Assembly (NCBI GenBank): GCA_900770525.1
Contig: CAAHDT010000027.1
Location: 186,001 to 250,000, forward strand
DNA length: 64,000 nt
From: Candidatus Gastranaerophilales bacterium
Lineage (GTDB): Bacteria > Cyanobacteriota > Vampirovibrionia > Gastranaerophilales > Gastranaerophilaceae
Direction of reading: 5' to 3'
Shown here: piece by piece, positions 1 to 9,202 of the stretch
Numbering within the stretch: the first letter of the stretch is position 1
Layout of the letters: each line of letters begins with the position of its first letter
The notes under the pieces: model-generated
What the model was told of the DNA's origin: nothing
The model's database searches: none
Seen by the model: the letters and a program-made list of their open reading frames with translations, nothing else
Translations under genes and position numbers: made by a program

Positions 1-516
1 AGATGCATTCCCTTCAATAACAACTCCGTCTAACGGTATTTTTTCTCCGGTTTTAACAATTATTATATCGTCAACATTAACTTCTTTGGGAGAAATTTGA
101 GTAATTTCTCCATTTTTTTCAATATTTGCATAATCCGGTCTTACGTCCATTAATTCGGAAATCGATTTTCGTGATTTTTCAACTGCTTTATCTTGAAAAT
201 ATTCCCCAATTTGGTACAAAATCATTACCATAACAGCTTCAGGATATTCTTTTATGGCAATTGCACCTAATGTCGCAACACACATCAAAAAGTTTTCATC
301 AAATATTTCTTTATTTAAAATATTTTTAAATGCTTTCAATATGATATCACCACCGGCAATAATATATGCAACCAAAAACATCCCAAACCCAAACCAACCA
401 ACAGGATGAGTAACTACAGCCAAAACACAAACAAGAATTGAAAATCCAATTCTTATAAGTGGAAAACTTTCTTGTTCTTCATTGTCATTCTTATGTTCAT
501 GATGGTGTTCACACAT
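1..516 (-). CDS. Heavy-metal-translocating P-type ATPase, N-terminal 172 residues (cut by window edge)
   Basis: This is the beginning of a P1B-type ATPase that would export a soft metal such as Zn, Cd or Pb across the inner membrane. The reading frame is open from an ATG at 516 to the left edge. It starts MCEHHHEHKND, a His-rich putative metal-binding tail, and has no CxxC HMA domain in front. Two pairs of membrane helices follow, then the start of the actuator domain with the family-typical stretch VMILYQIGEYFQDKAVEKSR and GEKIPLDGVVIEG (residues about 155-170). The phosphorylation and CPC motifs lie outside the window. It is divergent from an SmtB-type repressor, with two palindromes between them, so metal-induced expression is likely. 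The metal cannot be named from this fragment. Confidence 0.88.
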   Translation of the reverse strand, partial: MCEHHHEHKNDNEEQESFPLIRIGFSILVCVLAVVTHPVGWFGFGMFLVAYIIAGGDIILKAFKNILNKEIFDENFLMCVATLGAIAIKEYPEAVMVMILYQIGEYFQDKAVEKSRKSISELMDVRPDYANIEKNGEITQISPKEVNVDDIIIVKTGEKIPLDGVVIEGNAS

Positions 517-544
517 AATAGACCTCTTGTTTTATCTATATTAT

Positions 545-564
545 AATTGAACAACTATTCAATT
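545..564. promoter_or_regulatory. Imperfect repressor operator next to the ATPase gene
   Basis: The core TTGAACAACTATTCAA (547-562) is a near-perfect palindrome related to the perfect one at 606-621. It sits 30 bp upstream of the P-type ATPase start. ArsR/SmtB repressors typically bind such TGAAC-type palindromes, so this is the probable site controlling the ATPase. Confidence 0.65.
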
Positions 565-605
565 GTCAACCCCTTAAGTGTTTTTCTTTACCTTTGTTAA
601 TATAG

Positions 606-621
606 TTGAACAATTGTTCAA
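606..621. promoter_or_regulatory. Perfect palindromic ArsR/SmtB operator
   Basis: TTGAACAATTGTTCAA is a perfect 16-bp palindrome 33 bp before the repressor start codon. It shares its half-site with the palindrome at 547-562. The pair fits a repressor controlling both its own gene and the divergent ATPase gene. Confidence 0.72.
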
Positions 622-654
622 TTTTATAGTATTATAAAACCAAGGGGGCTTTCA

Positions 655-1005
655 ATGGAAAACAAACGCTCTGACTGCGAAGCAATAAATATAGATATTG
701 TTAACAAAATAAAACCAAACATGCCGGATACCAGCCTTTTATATGAGTTGTCAGACTTTTTTAAGGTAATGGGCGATGGCACAAGAATTCAACTCCTTTG
801 GGCATTAGAAGAAAGCGCTATGTGCGTTGGTGACTTAGCGGTATTATTAAATATGACAAAATCAGCAGTATCGCACCAATTAAAGGTTTTGAGAACCGCA
901 AAACTGGTTAGAGCCGAAAAAAATGGGAAAAACGTATACTACTCACTAGATGACCATCACGTAAAAAGTATTTTAGAAAAAGCTCTTGAACATATCGGAG
1001 AATAA
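655..1005 (+). CDS. ArsR/SmtB-family metal-sensing repressor
   Basis: A 116-residue winged-helix repressor. The DNA-binding helix region reads LAVLLNMTKSAVSHQLKVLR (residues about 61-80). The C-terminal helix carries D-x-H, then H, then xxE, in DDHHVKSILEKALEHIGE. The spacing matches the alpha-5 metal site of SmtB-type zinc sensors (Asp, His, His, Glu). There is also an N-terminal Cys (SDCE) and one Cys in the alpha-3 position (AMCVGDL) where CadC-type sensors have CxC, so some alpha-3N-like binding is possible. The start is supported by AAGGGGG at 642-648. It probably releases DNA when Zn or a similar metal is in excess and so turns on the divergent exporter. Confidence 0.9.
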   Translation: MENKRSDCEAINIDIVNKIKPNMPDTSLLYELSDFFKVMGDGTRIQLLWALEESAMCVGDLAVLLNMTKSAVSHQLKVLRTAKLVRAEKNGKNVYYSLDDHHVKSILEKALEHIGE

Positions 1006-1007
1006 AC

Positions 1008-1037
1008 AAATAAAAACAGCCGTCATAGGGGACGGCT
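1008..1037 (-). terminator. Intrinsic terminator read on the minus strand
   Basis: The stem AGCCGTC/GACGGCT (1018-1024 with 1031-1037) is followed on the minus strand by GTTTTTATTT. On the plus strand the stem is followed by TATCTCAA, so it is a good minus-strand terminator and a poor one for the repressor gene. No minus-strand gene ends here, which points to a small transcript. Confidence 0.55.
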
Positions 1038-1088
1038 TATCTCAATGTGTAAAAGGTTAGTGTGTGTAGGAGAAAATAAAGAAAATGG
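1008..1088 (-). ncRNA. Candidate small RNA ending at the 1008-1037 terminator
   Basis: The minus strand between the AT-rich region and the terminator has no ORF. It carries CTACACACACTAACCTTTTA (1069-1050). A nearly identical stretch, ACACTAACCTTCTACACA, lies at 30675-30692 on the plus strand, also just upstream of a strong intrinsic terminator. The 5' end is unknown; a TATAAT-containing AT tract lies near 1090-1104. Two similar unstructured motifs before unrelated terminators suggest a small-RNA family, but this is tentative. Confidence 0.35.
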
Positions 1089-1089
1089 T

Positions 1090-1141
1090 TATATTATATA
1101 TATGCCCACACTAAATATTTTCATAACATATATATAATATA
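1090..1141. repeat. 15-bp perfect inverted repeat in an AT-rich spacer
   Basis: TATATTATATATATG (1090-1104) and its exact complement CATATATATAATATA (1127-1141) flank a 22-nt loop. It lies between the ArsR-type gene and the SNF2 gene, in a 311-bp spacer with no ORF. It may be a regulatory dyad or simply low-complexity AT sequence. Confidence 0.4.
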
Positions 1142-1316
1142 TATTTCACATATCTTAATAATATATTTTTTAGTATATCACAATCCGACTTGAAACAACT
1201 TGATTTTTAAGCATTATGTGATATAGTATAATTGCTGATAAGGGTTTATAGATTTAAACTATCTATATTCGGCATTATACCCTTAATGTGTAGGAAAGAG
1301 ATACTCAGAAAGATTA

Positions 1317-4300
1317 ATGAGTCCTGAAGAATTCAATTACAAGTATATAAAAGAACATGCAAGTGCCGGAAGCTGGCGCAGAGGTTATGAATACCATCTC
1401 AAAGATATGGTTTTTGATTCGTATCCTGAAAAAAACTTTTACATGGCAAAAGTAAAAGGGAATTTTCAGGATCACTATAATACTGACCTTATTTTTAAGA
1501 AGAACAAAGTTGAAGCACGTTGCAACTGCCCACTCAAGGAAGAATGGTGTAAGCACGCTGTAGCTGTTGCCCTAAAAGCCATCGACGAACACGCTTATGA
1601 AGATTGGTTAGAAACAAAATTCGGGATGGAATTCAATTTTCCGGACGAAAACACTGCACTGACAGAACCGCCTTGCGGAAGTTATGTATTTCACTTCAAT
1701 CCTAAAAGGAAAGCTAATTTCTTTTCAATCCTTGTCCGCTCAAGAGAAACTGGAAAAGTTGTAAGACAAATTGAAAACATTTTAAGAGCCTTAATTGAAG
1801 CTCAAAAACAAGACCCTAACTTTGAGTTAAACAACTCTCAAAAAGTTGAAGTTGAAATTTTTAAACAGCTATTAATGATTTCAAGACAAGATAAAAAAGC
1901 CGGCTGGTACGATATTCCGATAACCAAATTTGGTCCAATGTTTTCATTATTATCTATGGCAGATGAAGTTTTAGATGAAAAAACTAAAAATCGCCTAAAA
2001 TTTTCAACAGAAGAATGGAAGCTTGTATTGAATGTAAATTCATCTCAAGGTGGAACAATTTTATTATCTTTAGAATGGAAGCGACCGGACAAAGACGATG
2101 TTTATCCTCTTGAAGAAGTTCGATATTTTTCAAGACACTTAAAATGGGGACGATACAAAAATCTAATATTCCCAACTAATATTGCAATGCAAGCTATTCC
2201 ACAAAATTTGCTTAAATCTTCTTTCACAGACTTAAAGGACTCTGACGGTGGAAAGTTTATTTATGAAGAACTTCCAAAACTTCGCCAAATTATGGAAGTT
2301 AACATTGACGAAAGCATTTCAAAATTGATGCTTGAAGAACGCCCGCCACTGAATATTGTTACTCTTGGAATAGATTATGACCAATCATTGAAAGCTGAAC
2401 TTGAATTTGAATACGACGGGGTAAGAGTTCCATTCTCAAAACAGGCAGATAAAACTCCTTACATTTCAGTAAAAAAAGATGATTTGGTTTATTGGATAAA
2501 AAGGAATTTCAAACACGAACAAGAAGCATATAATATGTTGATAGCTTGCAGATTTGTTCCAATGCAAACAAACAATCTTGCGCTTGAAAAAGAAAATGCA
2601 ATTGATTTTTACAACTATTATATAGCCCAAGCAGGCGATGGATGGAAATTTATAGAAAAAGATGACATGAATTTCTTCAAAATAATGCCTTCCCCATTTA
2701 GAATGTGTGCAAAAGTAGACTTTTCGGAAGAATCACAAGACAGTTTTGAAATTCAACTATACGGGCAGGCCGGAGATGAAAAAATTGACTTTGACGAAAT
2801 TTACGAAACGATCCAAAGCGGTGAGAAATATGCAAGAATAAGAAGCCTTGGCTTTGTTGAATTTCCGGCTCAAGATATTTACGCAATGATGAGAGCTTTC
2901 AACTCTTTTGACGTATATAGAAATGACGATAATAAATTTATTGTAAAAACATACAGAGCAGGTTTGCTATCAGAACTTAAGAACCTTAATGTCGAACTTG
3001 TTTTAAGTGACGAATTCAAAAAATTCTGGGAACAAATTTCGACATTCTCACCTGATGAAAATTTGGAATTACCGAAAGGGGCAACTGCAGAATTCCGTGA
3101 ATACCAACTTAAAGGTTTCGGCTGGTTATGGTTTATGTACAAATACGGGCTAAACGGTATTCTGGCAGATGATATGGGGCTTGGTAAAACATTACAAGCT
3201 TTGACCGTATTGCAGAAAGCTAAAGAAGTTGACGGTCCAATGCCGGTTTTAGTTATTTGTCCGACAACGGTTGTATTTAACTGGGAATCTGAAATCCAAA
3301 AATTTGCACCTGAGTTAAGCTGTTTGAAACTTGCCGGAGCCGAAAGAAGAGCTTTATTTAAAGAAATTCCAAATTATGATGTCATCATAACAAGTTATGC
3401 GCTCATCAGACGAGATATTGAAAAACTTAAAGACATAAACTTTAGATACGTAATTTTGGATGAATCACAAAATATTAAAAACGCAATGTCGCAAACAGCA
3501 CAAGCAGTAAAAAAACTTAATGCAGTTCATAAACTTGCTCTATCAGGTACACCGATAGAAAACAAATTAGAAGAATTGTGGTCAGTATTTGACTTCTTAA
3601 TGCCAGGTTTCTTACTATCAGTCGCAGAATTTAACTCAAGATACGTCAACCCTATTATGGAAAGACAAGACAAAACGGTTGAAAAACGCTTAAAACTTCA
3701 AATTTATCCGTTCATCCTACGCCGTATGAAACGAGATGTTGCAAAAGACTTGCCTGATAAAGTTGAAAACATTGCATACTGCGAACTTACCGATGAGCAA
3801 AAAGATTTTTATCTACAAGTTCTTGACAGTACAAAAGAGGAATTATTCAAAAGTATTGAGCAAAATGGTTTGGAAAAAAGCAGACTATCAATATTCTCAG
3901 CATTACTACGTTTACGTCAAATATGCTGTCACCCTAGACTTTATGATAAAGAAAACGTTAAACACGTTATGTCATCAGGAAAATTCGAAAAACTTAAGGT
4001 TTTATTGGAAGAAATTATTTCAGAAGGTCATAGAGTCTTACTATTCAGTCAATTTGTCAATATGCTTGACATCGTAAAAGGTTGGCTAGAAAGAGAAGGC
4101 ATTGAATATGAATACTTAACCGGAAAGACAAAAGATAGACAAGCTGCGGTTGAAAGATTTAATAACAGCAAAATTCCGATATTCTTAATCAGTTTAAAAG
4201 CCGGTGGAACAGGTTTGAACTTGACAGGAGCCGATTACGTTATTCATTATGACCCTTGGTGGAATCCTGCGGTAGAAGATCAGGCAACTGACCGTGCTTA

Positions 4301-4484
4301 TCGTATAGGACAAACTAAAAAAGTTTTTGTTTACAGACTTATTACGAAAAATACGGTTGAAGAAAAAATCCAAAAACTGAAAACTATTAAGCGAAACCTT
4401 GTGGATAGCGTAATTTCTGTAGATAGAAATATTGTAAAATCACTAACAATGGATGATATTCGAGATATATTCTCGGTTGATTAG
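1317..4484 (+). CDS. SNF2-family DEAD/DEAH-box ATPase with SWIM zinc finger
   Basis: A 1055-residue Swi2/Snf2-type translocase, probably a DNA or chromatin-remodelling motor related to bacterial RapA/HepA-like proteins. A SWIM zinc finger, CNCPLKEEWCKH, lies at about residue 69. A long middle region without recognisable motifs follows. The helicase core has Walker A ADDMGLGKT (about 616), motif II DESQ (about 714), motif III LSGTP, and a C-terminal lobe ending in DRAYRIGQTKKVFVYRL (about 991). All motor motifs look intact. The best upstream purine run, AGGAAAGAG at 1292-1300, is rather far from the ATG, so the exact start is a little uncertain. The gene stands alone. Confidence 0.9.
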   Translation: MSPEEFNYKYIKEHASAGSWRRGYEYHLKDMVFDSYPEKNFYMAKVKGNFQDHYNTDLIFKKNKVEARCNCPLKEEWCKHAVAVALKAIDEHAYEDWLETKFGMEFNFPDENTALTEPPCGSYVFHFNPKRKANFFSILVRSRETGKVVRQIENILRALIEAQKQDPNFELNNSQKVEVEIFKQLLMISRQDKKAGWYDIPITKFGPMFSLLSMADEVLDEKTKNRLKFSTEEWKLVLNVNSSQGGTILLSLEWKRPDKDDVYPLEEVRYFSRHLKWGRYKNLIFPTNIAMQAIPQNLLKSSFTDLKDSDGGKFIYEELPKLRQIMEVNIDESISKLMLEERPPLNIVTLGIDYDQSLKAELEFEYDGVRVPFSKQADKTPYISVKKDDLVYWIKRNFKHEQEAYNMLIACRFVPMQTNNLALEKENAIDFYNYYIAQAGDGWKFIEKDDMNFFKIMPSPFRMCAKVDFSEESQDSFEIQLYGQAGDEKIDFDEIYETIQSGEKYARIRSLGFVEFPAQDIYAMMRAFNSFDVYRNDDNKFIVKTYRAGLLSELKNLNVELVLSDEFKKFWEQISTFSPDENLELPKGATAEFREYQLKGFGWLWFMYKYGLNGILADDMGLGKTLQALTVLQKAKEVDGPMPVLVICPTTVVFNWESEIQKFAPELSCLKLAGAERRALFKEIPNYDVIITSYALIRRDIEKLKDINFRYVILDESQNIKNAMSQTAQAVKKLNAVHKLALSGTPIENKLEELWSVFDFLMPGFLLSVAEFNSRYVNPIMERQDKTVEKRLKLQIYPFILRRMKRDVAKDLPDKVENIAYCELTDEQKDFYLQVLDSTKEELFKSIEQNGLEKSRLSIFSALLRLRQICCHPRLYDKENVKHVMSSGKFEKLKVLLEEIISEGHRVLLFSQFVNMLDIVKGWLEREGIEYEYLTGKTKDRQAAVERFNNSKIPIFLISLKAGGTGLNLTGADYVIHYDPWWNPAVEDQATDRAYRIGQTKKVFVYRLITKNTVEEKIQKLKTIKRNLVDSVISVDRNIVKSLTMDDIRDIFSVD

Positions 4485-4525
4485 TCCTCAACAGCTTTTA
4501 TTCATAAGTATCACAAAGGTTTTCA

Positions 4526-4534
4526 TGGTATAAT
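4526..4534 (+). promoter_or_regulatory. Extended -10 box giving a leaderless transcript
   Basis: TGGTATAAT is an extended -10 element whose hexamer ends 6 nt before the ATG at 4541. Transcription would start at about the A of the start codon, and no Shine-Dalgarno is present. Confidence 0.6.
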
Positions 4535-4540
4535 TTCGGT

Positions 4541-6034
4541 ATGAAAAAACTTAAACCGATTTTATTTTTTATAACAATATTATTAATATCGTTTATTGTT
4601 ACCGCCAATGTTACGAATTTTGATTTTGACCTTTGGGCAAGGTTAATAGCCGGAATGGGCTTTATTGACGGTGGACACGTATTAAAAACAGATTTTTTAT
4701 CTTATACCCCAACTCACACTTGGTGGGATCACGAATATGGATCAGGAATTGTTTTTTACTTTTTCCTCAAACATTTTGGGGCATATAGTTTAATCTTGCT
4801 GCAAACTGCAATTGTTTTTACAATTTTTGCAACAATCAACCAAATAACCAAACTGAGAGGAGTAAAAACTCCATATAATTTTATTTTTTACTTCTTTGCG
4901 CTTATTGCATTGGCACCCAATTTAGGAAGCCCGATAAGATGTCACCTGTTCAGTTTCTTGTTTTTTACAATATTTTTATTAATACTTGAAATCTCACGCA
5001 AAGGCAAGTACCGCTTGTTATACATTTTGCCTTTCCTAACAATAATTTGGAATAATCTCCATGGCGGTGTCGTTTCCGGAATTGGTTTGATTATGATGTA
5101 CACTTTTGCGCAAATCATAGAAAAAAAACCGTTCAAACATTATCTTATTGCAAGTGTAATATCATTTGCTTCACTAATTATTAACCCTTGGGGCTGGGAA
5201 TACATTAAGTTTCTATTAATGGCAAACACTATGCAAAGAACCCACGTTGCTGAATGGTGGGGCTTATTCTCAAGGCACCAATTATTCAACCAAATTCCGT
5301 TCAAAGTCTTTATGCTTCTTGTTGTAGCTCTAGAATATTGGCACCTAAAAAAATCAAAACTAAAAGCTGAATGGAGAAATCTTGATACTGCAAAGTATGT
5401 TGTACTTGCTACAACACTGTTTTTGGCAATACAGCACGTAAAATTATTACCATTTTTCGTAATCTCAGCGACTGCTTTTTGCTATGAAGATTTTGAACTT
5501 CTTGCATCGAAATTTCCAAAATGGAGTGATAATTTTACTTGCGCATTAGTTTTCATTCTTTGTTTGTTCAGTTTTTCAATAAAGAAATATGAACTACCCG
5601 TAAGTTTTTCAAATTATCCGATACAAGAAGTTGAGTTTATAAAAGCAAACCACTTAGGCGGAAAAATTCTCGTAAATTTTGGGTTAGGAAGCTTTGTTTC
5701 TTATAAATTATATCCCCAAAACCTTATCTATATGGATGGAAGATATGAAGAGGTTTATTATGACGAATTGGTCGAATTATTAGACAAGTTTTTCGTCATA
5801 AAACCCGAGTGGGATACTGTCCTCAAAAAATATACACCGGACATTATGATTATCGAAAAATATTATCCGATATACTCTGTCTTGAACGGAATGAAAGAGT
5901 GGACAGATATTTTTGAAGGCGAAACCTTTGCAGTGTTTGTAAAAACAAAAGACCTAAAACAATCATACATCGCCCCACCTACGGATAAAAAATATTACAA
6001 AGATACTCTATTTGATACATCTATTAAATTTTAA
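4541..6034 (+). CDS. Polytopic membrane protein, GT-C-glycosyltransferase-like
   Basis: A 497-residue protein with about ten hydrophobic segments and a soluble C-terminal tail of roughly 120 residues. The first loop carries FDFDLWARLIAG, then TDFLSYTPTHTWWDHEYG. This resembles the acidic first-loop pattern (DLW...W.HE) of large GT-C-like membrane proteins, so a role in transferring sugars from polyprenyl carriers is possible. No closer assignment can be made from sequence alone. It is preceded by its own leaderless promoter and followed only 18 bp later by the patatin gene, which has its own -10 box. Confidence 0.6.
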   Translation: MKKLKPILFFITILLISFIVTANVTNFDFDLWARLIAGMGFIDGGHVLKTDFLSYTPTHTWWDHEYGSGIVFYFFLKHFGAYSLILLQTAIVFTIFATINQITKLRGVKTPYNFIFYFFALIALAPNLGSPIRCHLFSFLFFTIFLLILEISRKGKYRLLYILPFLTIIWNNLHGGVVSGIGLIMMYTFAQIIEKKPFKHYLIASVISFASLIINPWGWEYIKFLLMANTMQRTHVAEWWGLFSRHQLFNQIPFKVFMLLVVALEYWHLKKSKLKAEWRNLDTAKYVVLATTLFLAIQHVKLLPFFVISATAFCYEDFELLASKFPKWSDNFTCALVFILCLFSFSIKKYELPVSFSNYPIQEVEFIKANHLGGKILVNFGLGSFVSYKLYPQNLIYMDGRYEEVYYDELVELLDKFFVIKPEWDTVLKKYTPDIMIIEKYYPIYSVLNGMKEWTDIFEGETFAVFVKTKDLKQSYIAPPTDKKYYKDTLFDTSIKF

Positions 6035-6040
6035 TTCGTG

Positions 6041-6046
6041 TATAAT
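6041..6046 (+). promoter_or_regulatory. -10 box for a leaderless patatin transcript
   Basis: TATAAT ends 6 nt before the ATG at 6053. The in-frame GTG at 6038 lies upstream of this box and would not be on the transcript, which supports ATG 6053 as the real start. Confidence 0.6.
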
Positions 6047-6052
6047 AATCTT

Positions 6053-7252
6053 ATGAGAAGAGATATCGATTTAAAATATGCACTACTTTTTGGTGGTGGC
6101 GCAATTCGCGGAATAGCTTATTGCGGTGCCATAAAAGCCTTAAGCGAATTTAACGTTTCAGCAGATATAATTGCCGGTTCCTCTGTCGGCTCAATCATTG
6201 CCGGACTTATCGCTGTCGGATACAATGCAGATGAAATTCGCGATATAATAATGAGAGTAAACTTTGAACTATTTCGCGATATTCAATTTGCACTCGGAGC
6301 TCAATTTGCACTTAGTAAAGGGGAAGTTTTTCTAGAATGGATTAGGGAACTGATTGAGAAAAAATTCTATGGAGAAAATTACAAAAAAGGTACGCATAAA
6401 GCAGTCACGTTCTCTGATATTGATAAAAATTTGGTCATAATAACGACAGACCTATCAAGCTTTGAATGCAAAGAATTTTCAAAAAGCGAAACTCCTGACT
6501 TTGAAATTGCTACTGCAATCAGAATTTCTTGCAGCATGCCAGGACTTATGAAACCCGTCGAATACAACAACAGAGTTCTAATTGACGGTGACATTCAAAA
6601 ATCCGCACCAATGTGGAAACTAAGTAAAACACTTCAGCCGGAAGACTCAAGAATTCTTGAATTCAGACTTGAAGGAAATTTTGAAGGCAAAGACAAAAAT
6701 GCCATAGATTACCTAAATTCAGTGTATAGTTATGCAACCTGTACTGCGACAGATTTTATTACAGATTTATACGGATGTTGTGACAGATATGATTACATAA
6801 TTATTAACACAGGTGACCTTAACATTGTTGATTTTAATTTGTCAGAAGAAAAAAGAGAACAACTTTTCAGCACCGGCTATGAACAAACTAAAAACTACTT
6901 TGAAAATGTACTTGTTCAGAAAAAAATCAACCTTGCAAACATATATGCACAAATTAAAACTCATCTTGAAAAAATCAGTTCAAACCTTAGAGCAAATAAA
7001 ATTATGCAGGCAAAACAACACCTTGGAGAATTATATATATACCTTGCAGATTATTTGAACTTAATAAACGAACTTGATTACAAACAAATTAAGAATTTCA
7101 AAGATATATTTCTAGAAAACATTAAATATCCGGCACTTTTCGGAAAAACAACTTTAAAAAATGAGGTTTTAGTAAATACGACTCTAAAACAATGCATTCA
7201 AACAATATCCGAAAAATTGATTGATTTAAACAACTATATAGAAAATGACTAG
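6053..7252 (+). CDS. Patatin-like phospholipase
   Basis: A 399-residue protein whose N-terminal half is a patatin domain. It has the oxyanion glycine-rich loop GGGAIRG (about residue 13), the nucleophile elbow GSSVG (GxSxG, about 44) and the catalytic Asp in DGD (about 181). It should therefore be an active serine lipase or acyl hydrolase acting on phospholipids. The C-terminal 120 residues are helical, Lys/Leu/Glu-rich and unassigned. I chose ATG 6053 rather than GTG 6038 because a TATAAT lies between them. There is no signal peptide, so it is probably cytoplasmic or membrane-peripheral. Confidence 0.88.
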   Translation: MRRDIDLKYALLFGGGAIRGIAYCGAIKALSEFNVSADIIAGSSVGSIIAGLIAVGYNADEIRDIIMRVNFELFRDIQFALGAQFALSKGEVFLEWIRELIEKKFYGENYKKGTHKAVTFSDIDKNLVIITTDLSSFECKEFSKSETPDFEIATAIRISCSMPGLMKPVEYNNRVLIDGDIQKSAPMWKLSKTLQPEDSRILEFRLEGNFEGKDKNAIDYLNSVYSYATCTATDFITDLYGCCDRYDYIIINTGDLNIVDFNLSEEKREQLFSTGYEQTKNYFENVLVQKKINLANIYAQIKTHLEKISSNLRANKIMQAKQHLGELYIYLADYLNLINELDYKQIKNFKDIFLENIKYPALFGKTTLKNEVLVNTTLKQCIQTISEKLIDLNNYIEND

Positions 7253-7275
7253 TTGATTTTCTTAAAAATGATAAA

Positions 7276-7310
7276 ATGAGGCGGTTTTCATAATATGAAA
7301 ACCGCCTCAT
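7276..7310. terminator. Bidirectional terminator between patatin and secY
   Basis: ATGAGGCGGTTTTCATA (7276-7292) is exactly complementary to 7294-7310, giving a very strong hairpin between convergent genes. Short A and T runs on either side fit termination in both directions. Confidence 0.8.
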
Positions 7311-7332
7311 TCCTTTATCAAGTATTATTGAA

Positions 7333-8667
7333 TTATTCTTTTAAGAAAGATTCATAATTACGAGCCAACAAGTGCGTTCTAACTTGATTAATCAAATCAA
7401 GAGCAACACCAACCATGATGATTAGGGAAGTAGCACCGATACCTTGCAAAGTTTTGATGTTTGTAATGTAACTAGCAAGTGACGGAATCAAAGCTACGAT
7501 ACCTAACCCCAAAGCACCGATAAATGTTGTCTTTGACAAAATTTTATCCAAAGCTTCTGCTGTCGGTTTTCCCGGTTTTACTCCAGGAATAGAAGACCCG
7601 TATTTTTTCAAGTTTGTTGCAATATCTTTTGGTTGCATATTCGGCATGATTGATGCATAGAAGAAAGTTAATGCAAAAATCAATAAGAAATATAGCACAT
7701 AATATGGAATTCCGTCAGGACTCATAAAATGAGTTAATTTAACAACCACATCCTGCACAGCAGCGCTCTTGAAGTTTGCTTGACCAACAAGACTCAATAC
7801 TGTTGACGGGAATAGCAAAATTGCAACTGCAAAGATAATCGGCATAACCCCTCCTGGATTAAGTTTGAACGGAATATATGAATTCATACCACCGTAAACT
7901 TTGTTTCCTACCTGACGTTTAGGGTTAATGATTATTACTTTTCTAACCGCTTCTTGCATAATAACGATTAAAATCATTGTCAAGAAGAAAATCAAAAGTA
8001 AAACTGCCAATCCCATTTGCATTGTGGAACTGTGTGACACAATTTGCGCTGTTCTTGATGCGTAAACAGGAATTCCGGACAAAATACCGATAAAGATAAT
8101 CAACGAACCACCGTTTCCTATACCTTTTTCCGTGATAAGTTCAGAAATCCACATAACAAGAACTGCACCTGCTGTCAAAACAACAATCGAACTAACGTAA
8201 AACATTAAATGCGGAACGTTAGTAACAATAGCCCCCGGAAGGTGACGTAAAAACATCATAAAAATTAATGACTGCATTACTGCAAGAAAAACAGTAAACA
8301 AGCGAGTATATTGCATTAATTTTTTTCTACCTGCCTCACCGTCTTCTTTCTGCAATTTTTCAAGTGACGGAACAACTACAGAAACAAGTTGGACTATGAT
8401 TGATGCGGTAATGAAAGGACCGATACCCAATGCAAAAATGGATACGCTGCCCAATGCACCACCTGAAAACAAATCCAAAAAACCGATAATGTTATTTCCT
8501 TGAGCAATGTTAGAAAAAACAGTGTTGTTGATACCGTAAAGCGGTAGTTGAGCACCGAATCTGAACGCTGCAATCATAAGAAACGTAAATATGATTTTTT
8601 GTTTTAAACCTGATGCGTTCCACATTGACATCAGATCTTCAGTAGAAGGCATTCTCATTTGTGCCAT
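7333..8667 (-). CDS. secY: Protein translocase subunit SecY
   Basis: A 444-residue, ten-helix channel subunit of the general secretion translocon. Recognisable landmarks include the N-terminal amphipathic start, the plug-region sequence FLDLFSGGALGSVSIFALGI, and the C-terminal DIATNLKKYGSSIPGVKPGK loop. The start ATG shares one base with the rplO stop codon (TAATG), so the two are translationally coupled. It is the last gene of the ribosomal cluster. The usual next genes (adk, map, infA) are missing, and a strong terminator follows instead. Confidence 0.97.
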   Translation of the reverse strand: MAQMRMPSTEDLMSMWNASGLKQKIIFTFLMIAAFRFGAQLPLYGINNTVFSNIAQGNNIIGFLDLFSGGALGSVSIFALGIGPFITASIIVQLVSVVVPSLEKLQKEDGEAGRKKLMQYTRLFTVFLAVMQSLIFMMFLRHLPGAIVTNVPHLMFYVSSIVVLTAGAVLVMWISELITEKGIGNGGSLIIFIGILSGIPVYASRTAQIVSHSSTMQMGLAVLLLIFFLTMILIVIMQEAVRKVIIINPKRQVGNKVYGGMNSYIPFKLNPGGVMPIIFAVAILLFPSTVLSLVGQANFKSAAVQDVVVKLTHFMSPDGIPYYVLYFLLIFALTFFYASIMPNMQPKDIATNLKKYGSSIPGVKPGKPTAEALDKILSKTTFIGALGLGIVALIPSLASYITNIKTLQGIGATSLIIMVGVALDLINQVRTHLLARNYESFLKE

Positions 8668-9119
8668 TATACTAACTCAACCTTTCCTCCTGCAGCTTCA
8701 ATTTTAGCCTTAGCTGACGGAGTAACGTAGCTAGCTTTAACTGTAATTGCAGACTTAATTTCACCATTACCAAGAATTCTCAAACCATCAGCAGACGGAT
8801 GAGCTTTTCTTGCAGCCTTCAAAGCTTCAAGAGTAATTTCTTGCATACCAAGACCTTCTAATCTGCCAACATTGATAGCTTCATAGTTAAGTTTGTTGAT
8901 AATTTGGAAACCTTTCAACTTAGGAAGTCTTCTGTAAGCTGGCATTTGACCACCTTCAAAACCTCTTTTAGCTGCGCTGCCTGAACGTTGACCTTCACCG
9001 TTGTTACCACGGCAAGAAGTCTTACCATGACCTGATGAACGACCTCTGCCTACTCTTTTTGATTTGTGAGTAGCACCTTCGGCAGGTCTCAAATCTTCTA
9101 ATGTAATTTTGTTTGCCAT
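8667..9119 (-). CDS. rplO: 50S ribosomal protein L15
   Basis: A 150-residue L15 with the typical Gly/Arg-rich N-terminus (KRVGRGRSSGHGKTSCRGN) that threads into 23S rRNA. I start it at ATG 9119, where GAGGAAA sits at a normal distance; the upstream in-frame ATG at 9134 would overlap that ribosome site. It lies between rpmD and secY, as in most spc operons. Confidence 0.96.
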   Translation of the reverse strand: MANKITLEDLRPAEGATHKSKRVGRGRSSGHGKTSCRGNNGEGQRSGSAAKRGFEGGQMPAYRRLPKLKGFQIINKLNYEAINVGRLEGLGMQEITLEALKAARKAHPSADGLRILGNGEIKSAITVKASYVTPSAKAKIEAAGGKVELV

Positions 9120-9202
9120 TTTATTTTTCCTCATTTCTATTTTAATTAATATTATTATTTTTTATCTTATCCGATTGGATAATTTATTTTGTACTCTGTA
9201 GC

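Noticed and set aside
1090..1141. AT inverted repeat as an attachment site or origin
   Set aside because: It is almost pure TA alternation, with no flanking integrase or repeats, so low complexity is the simpler reading.
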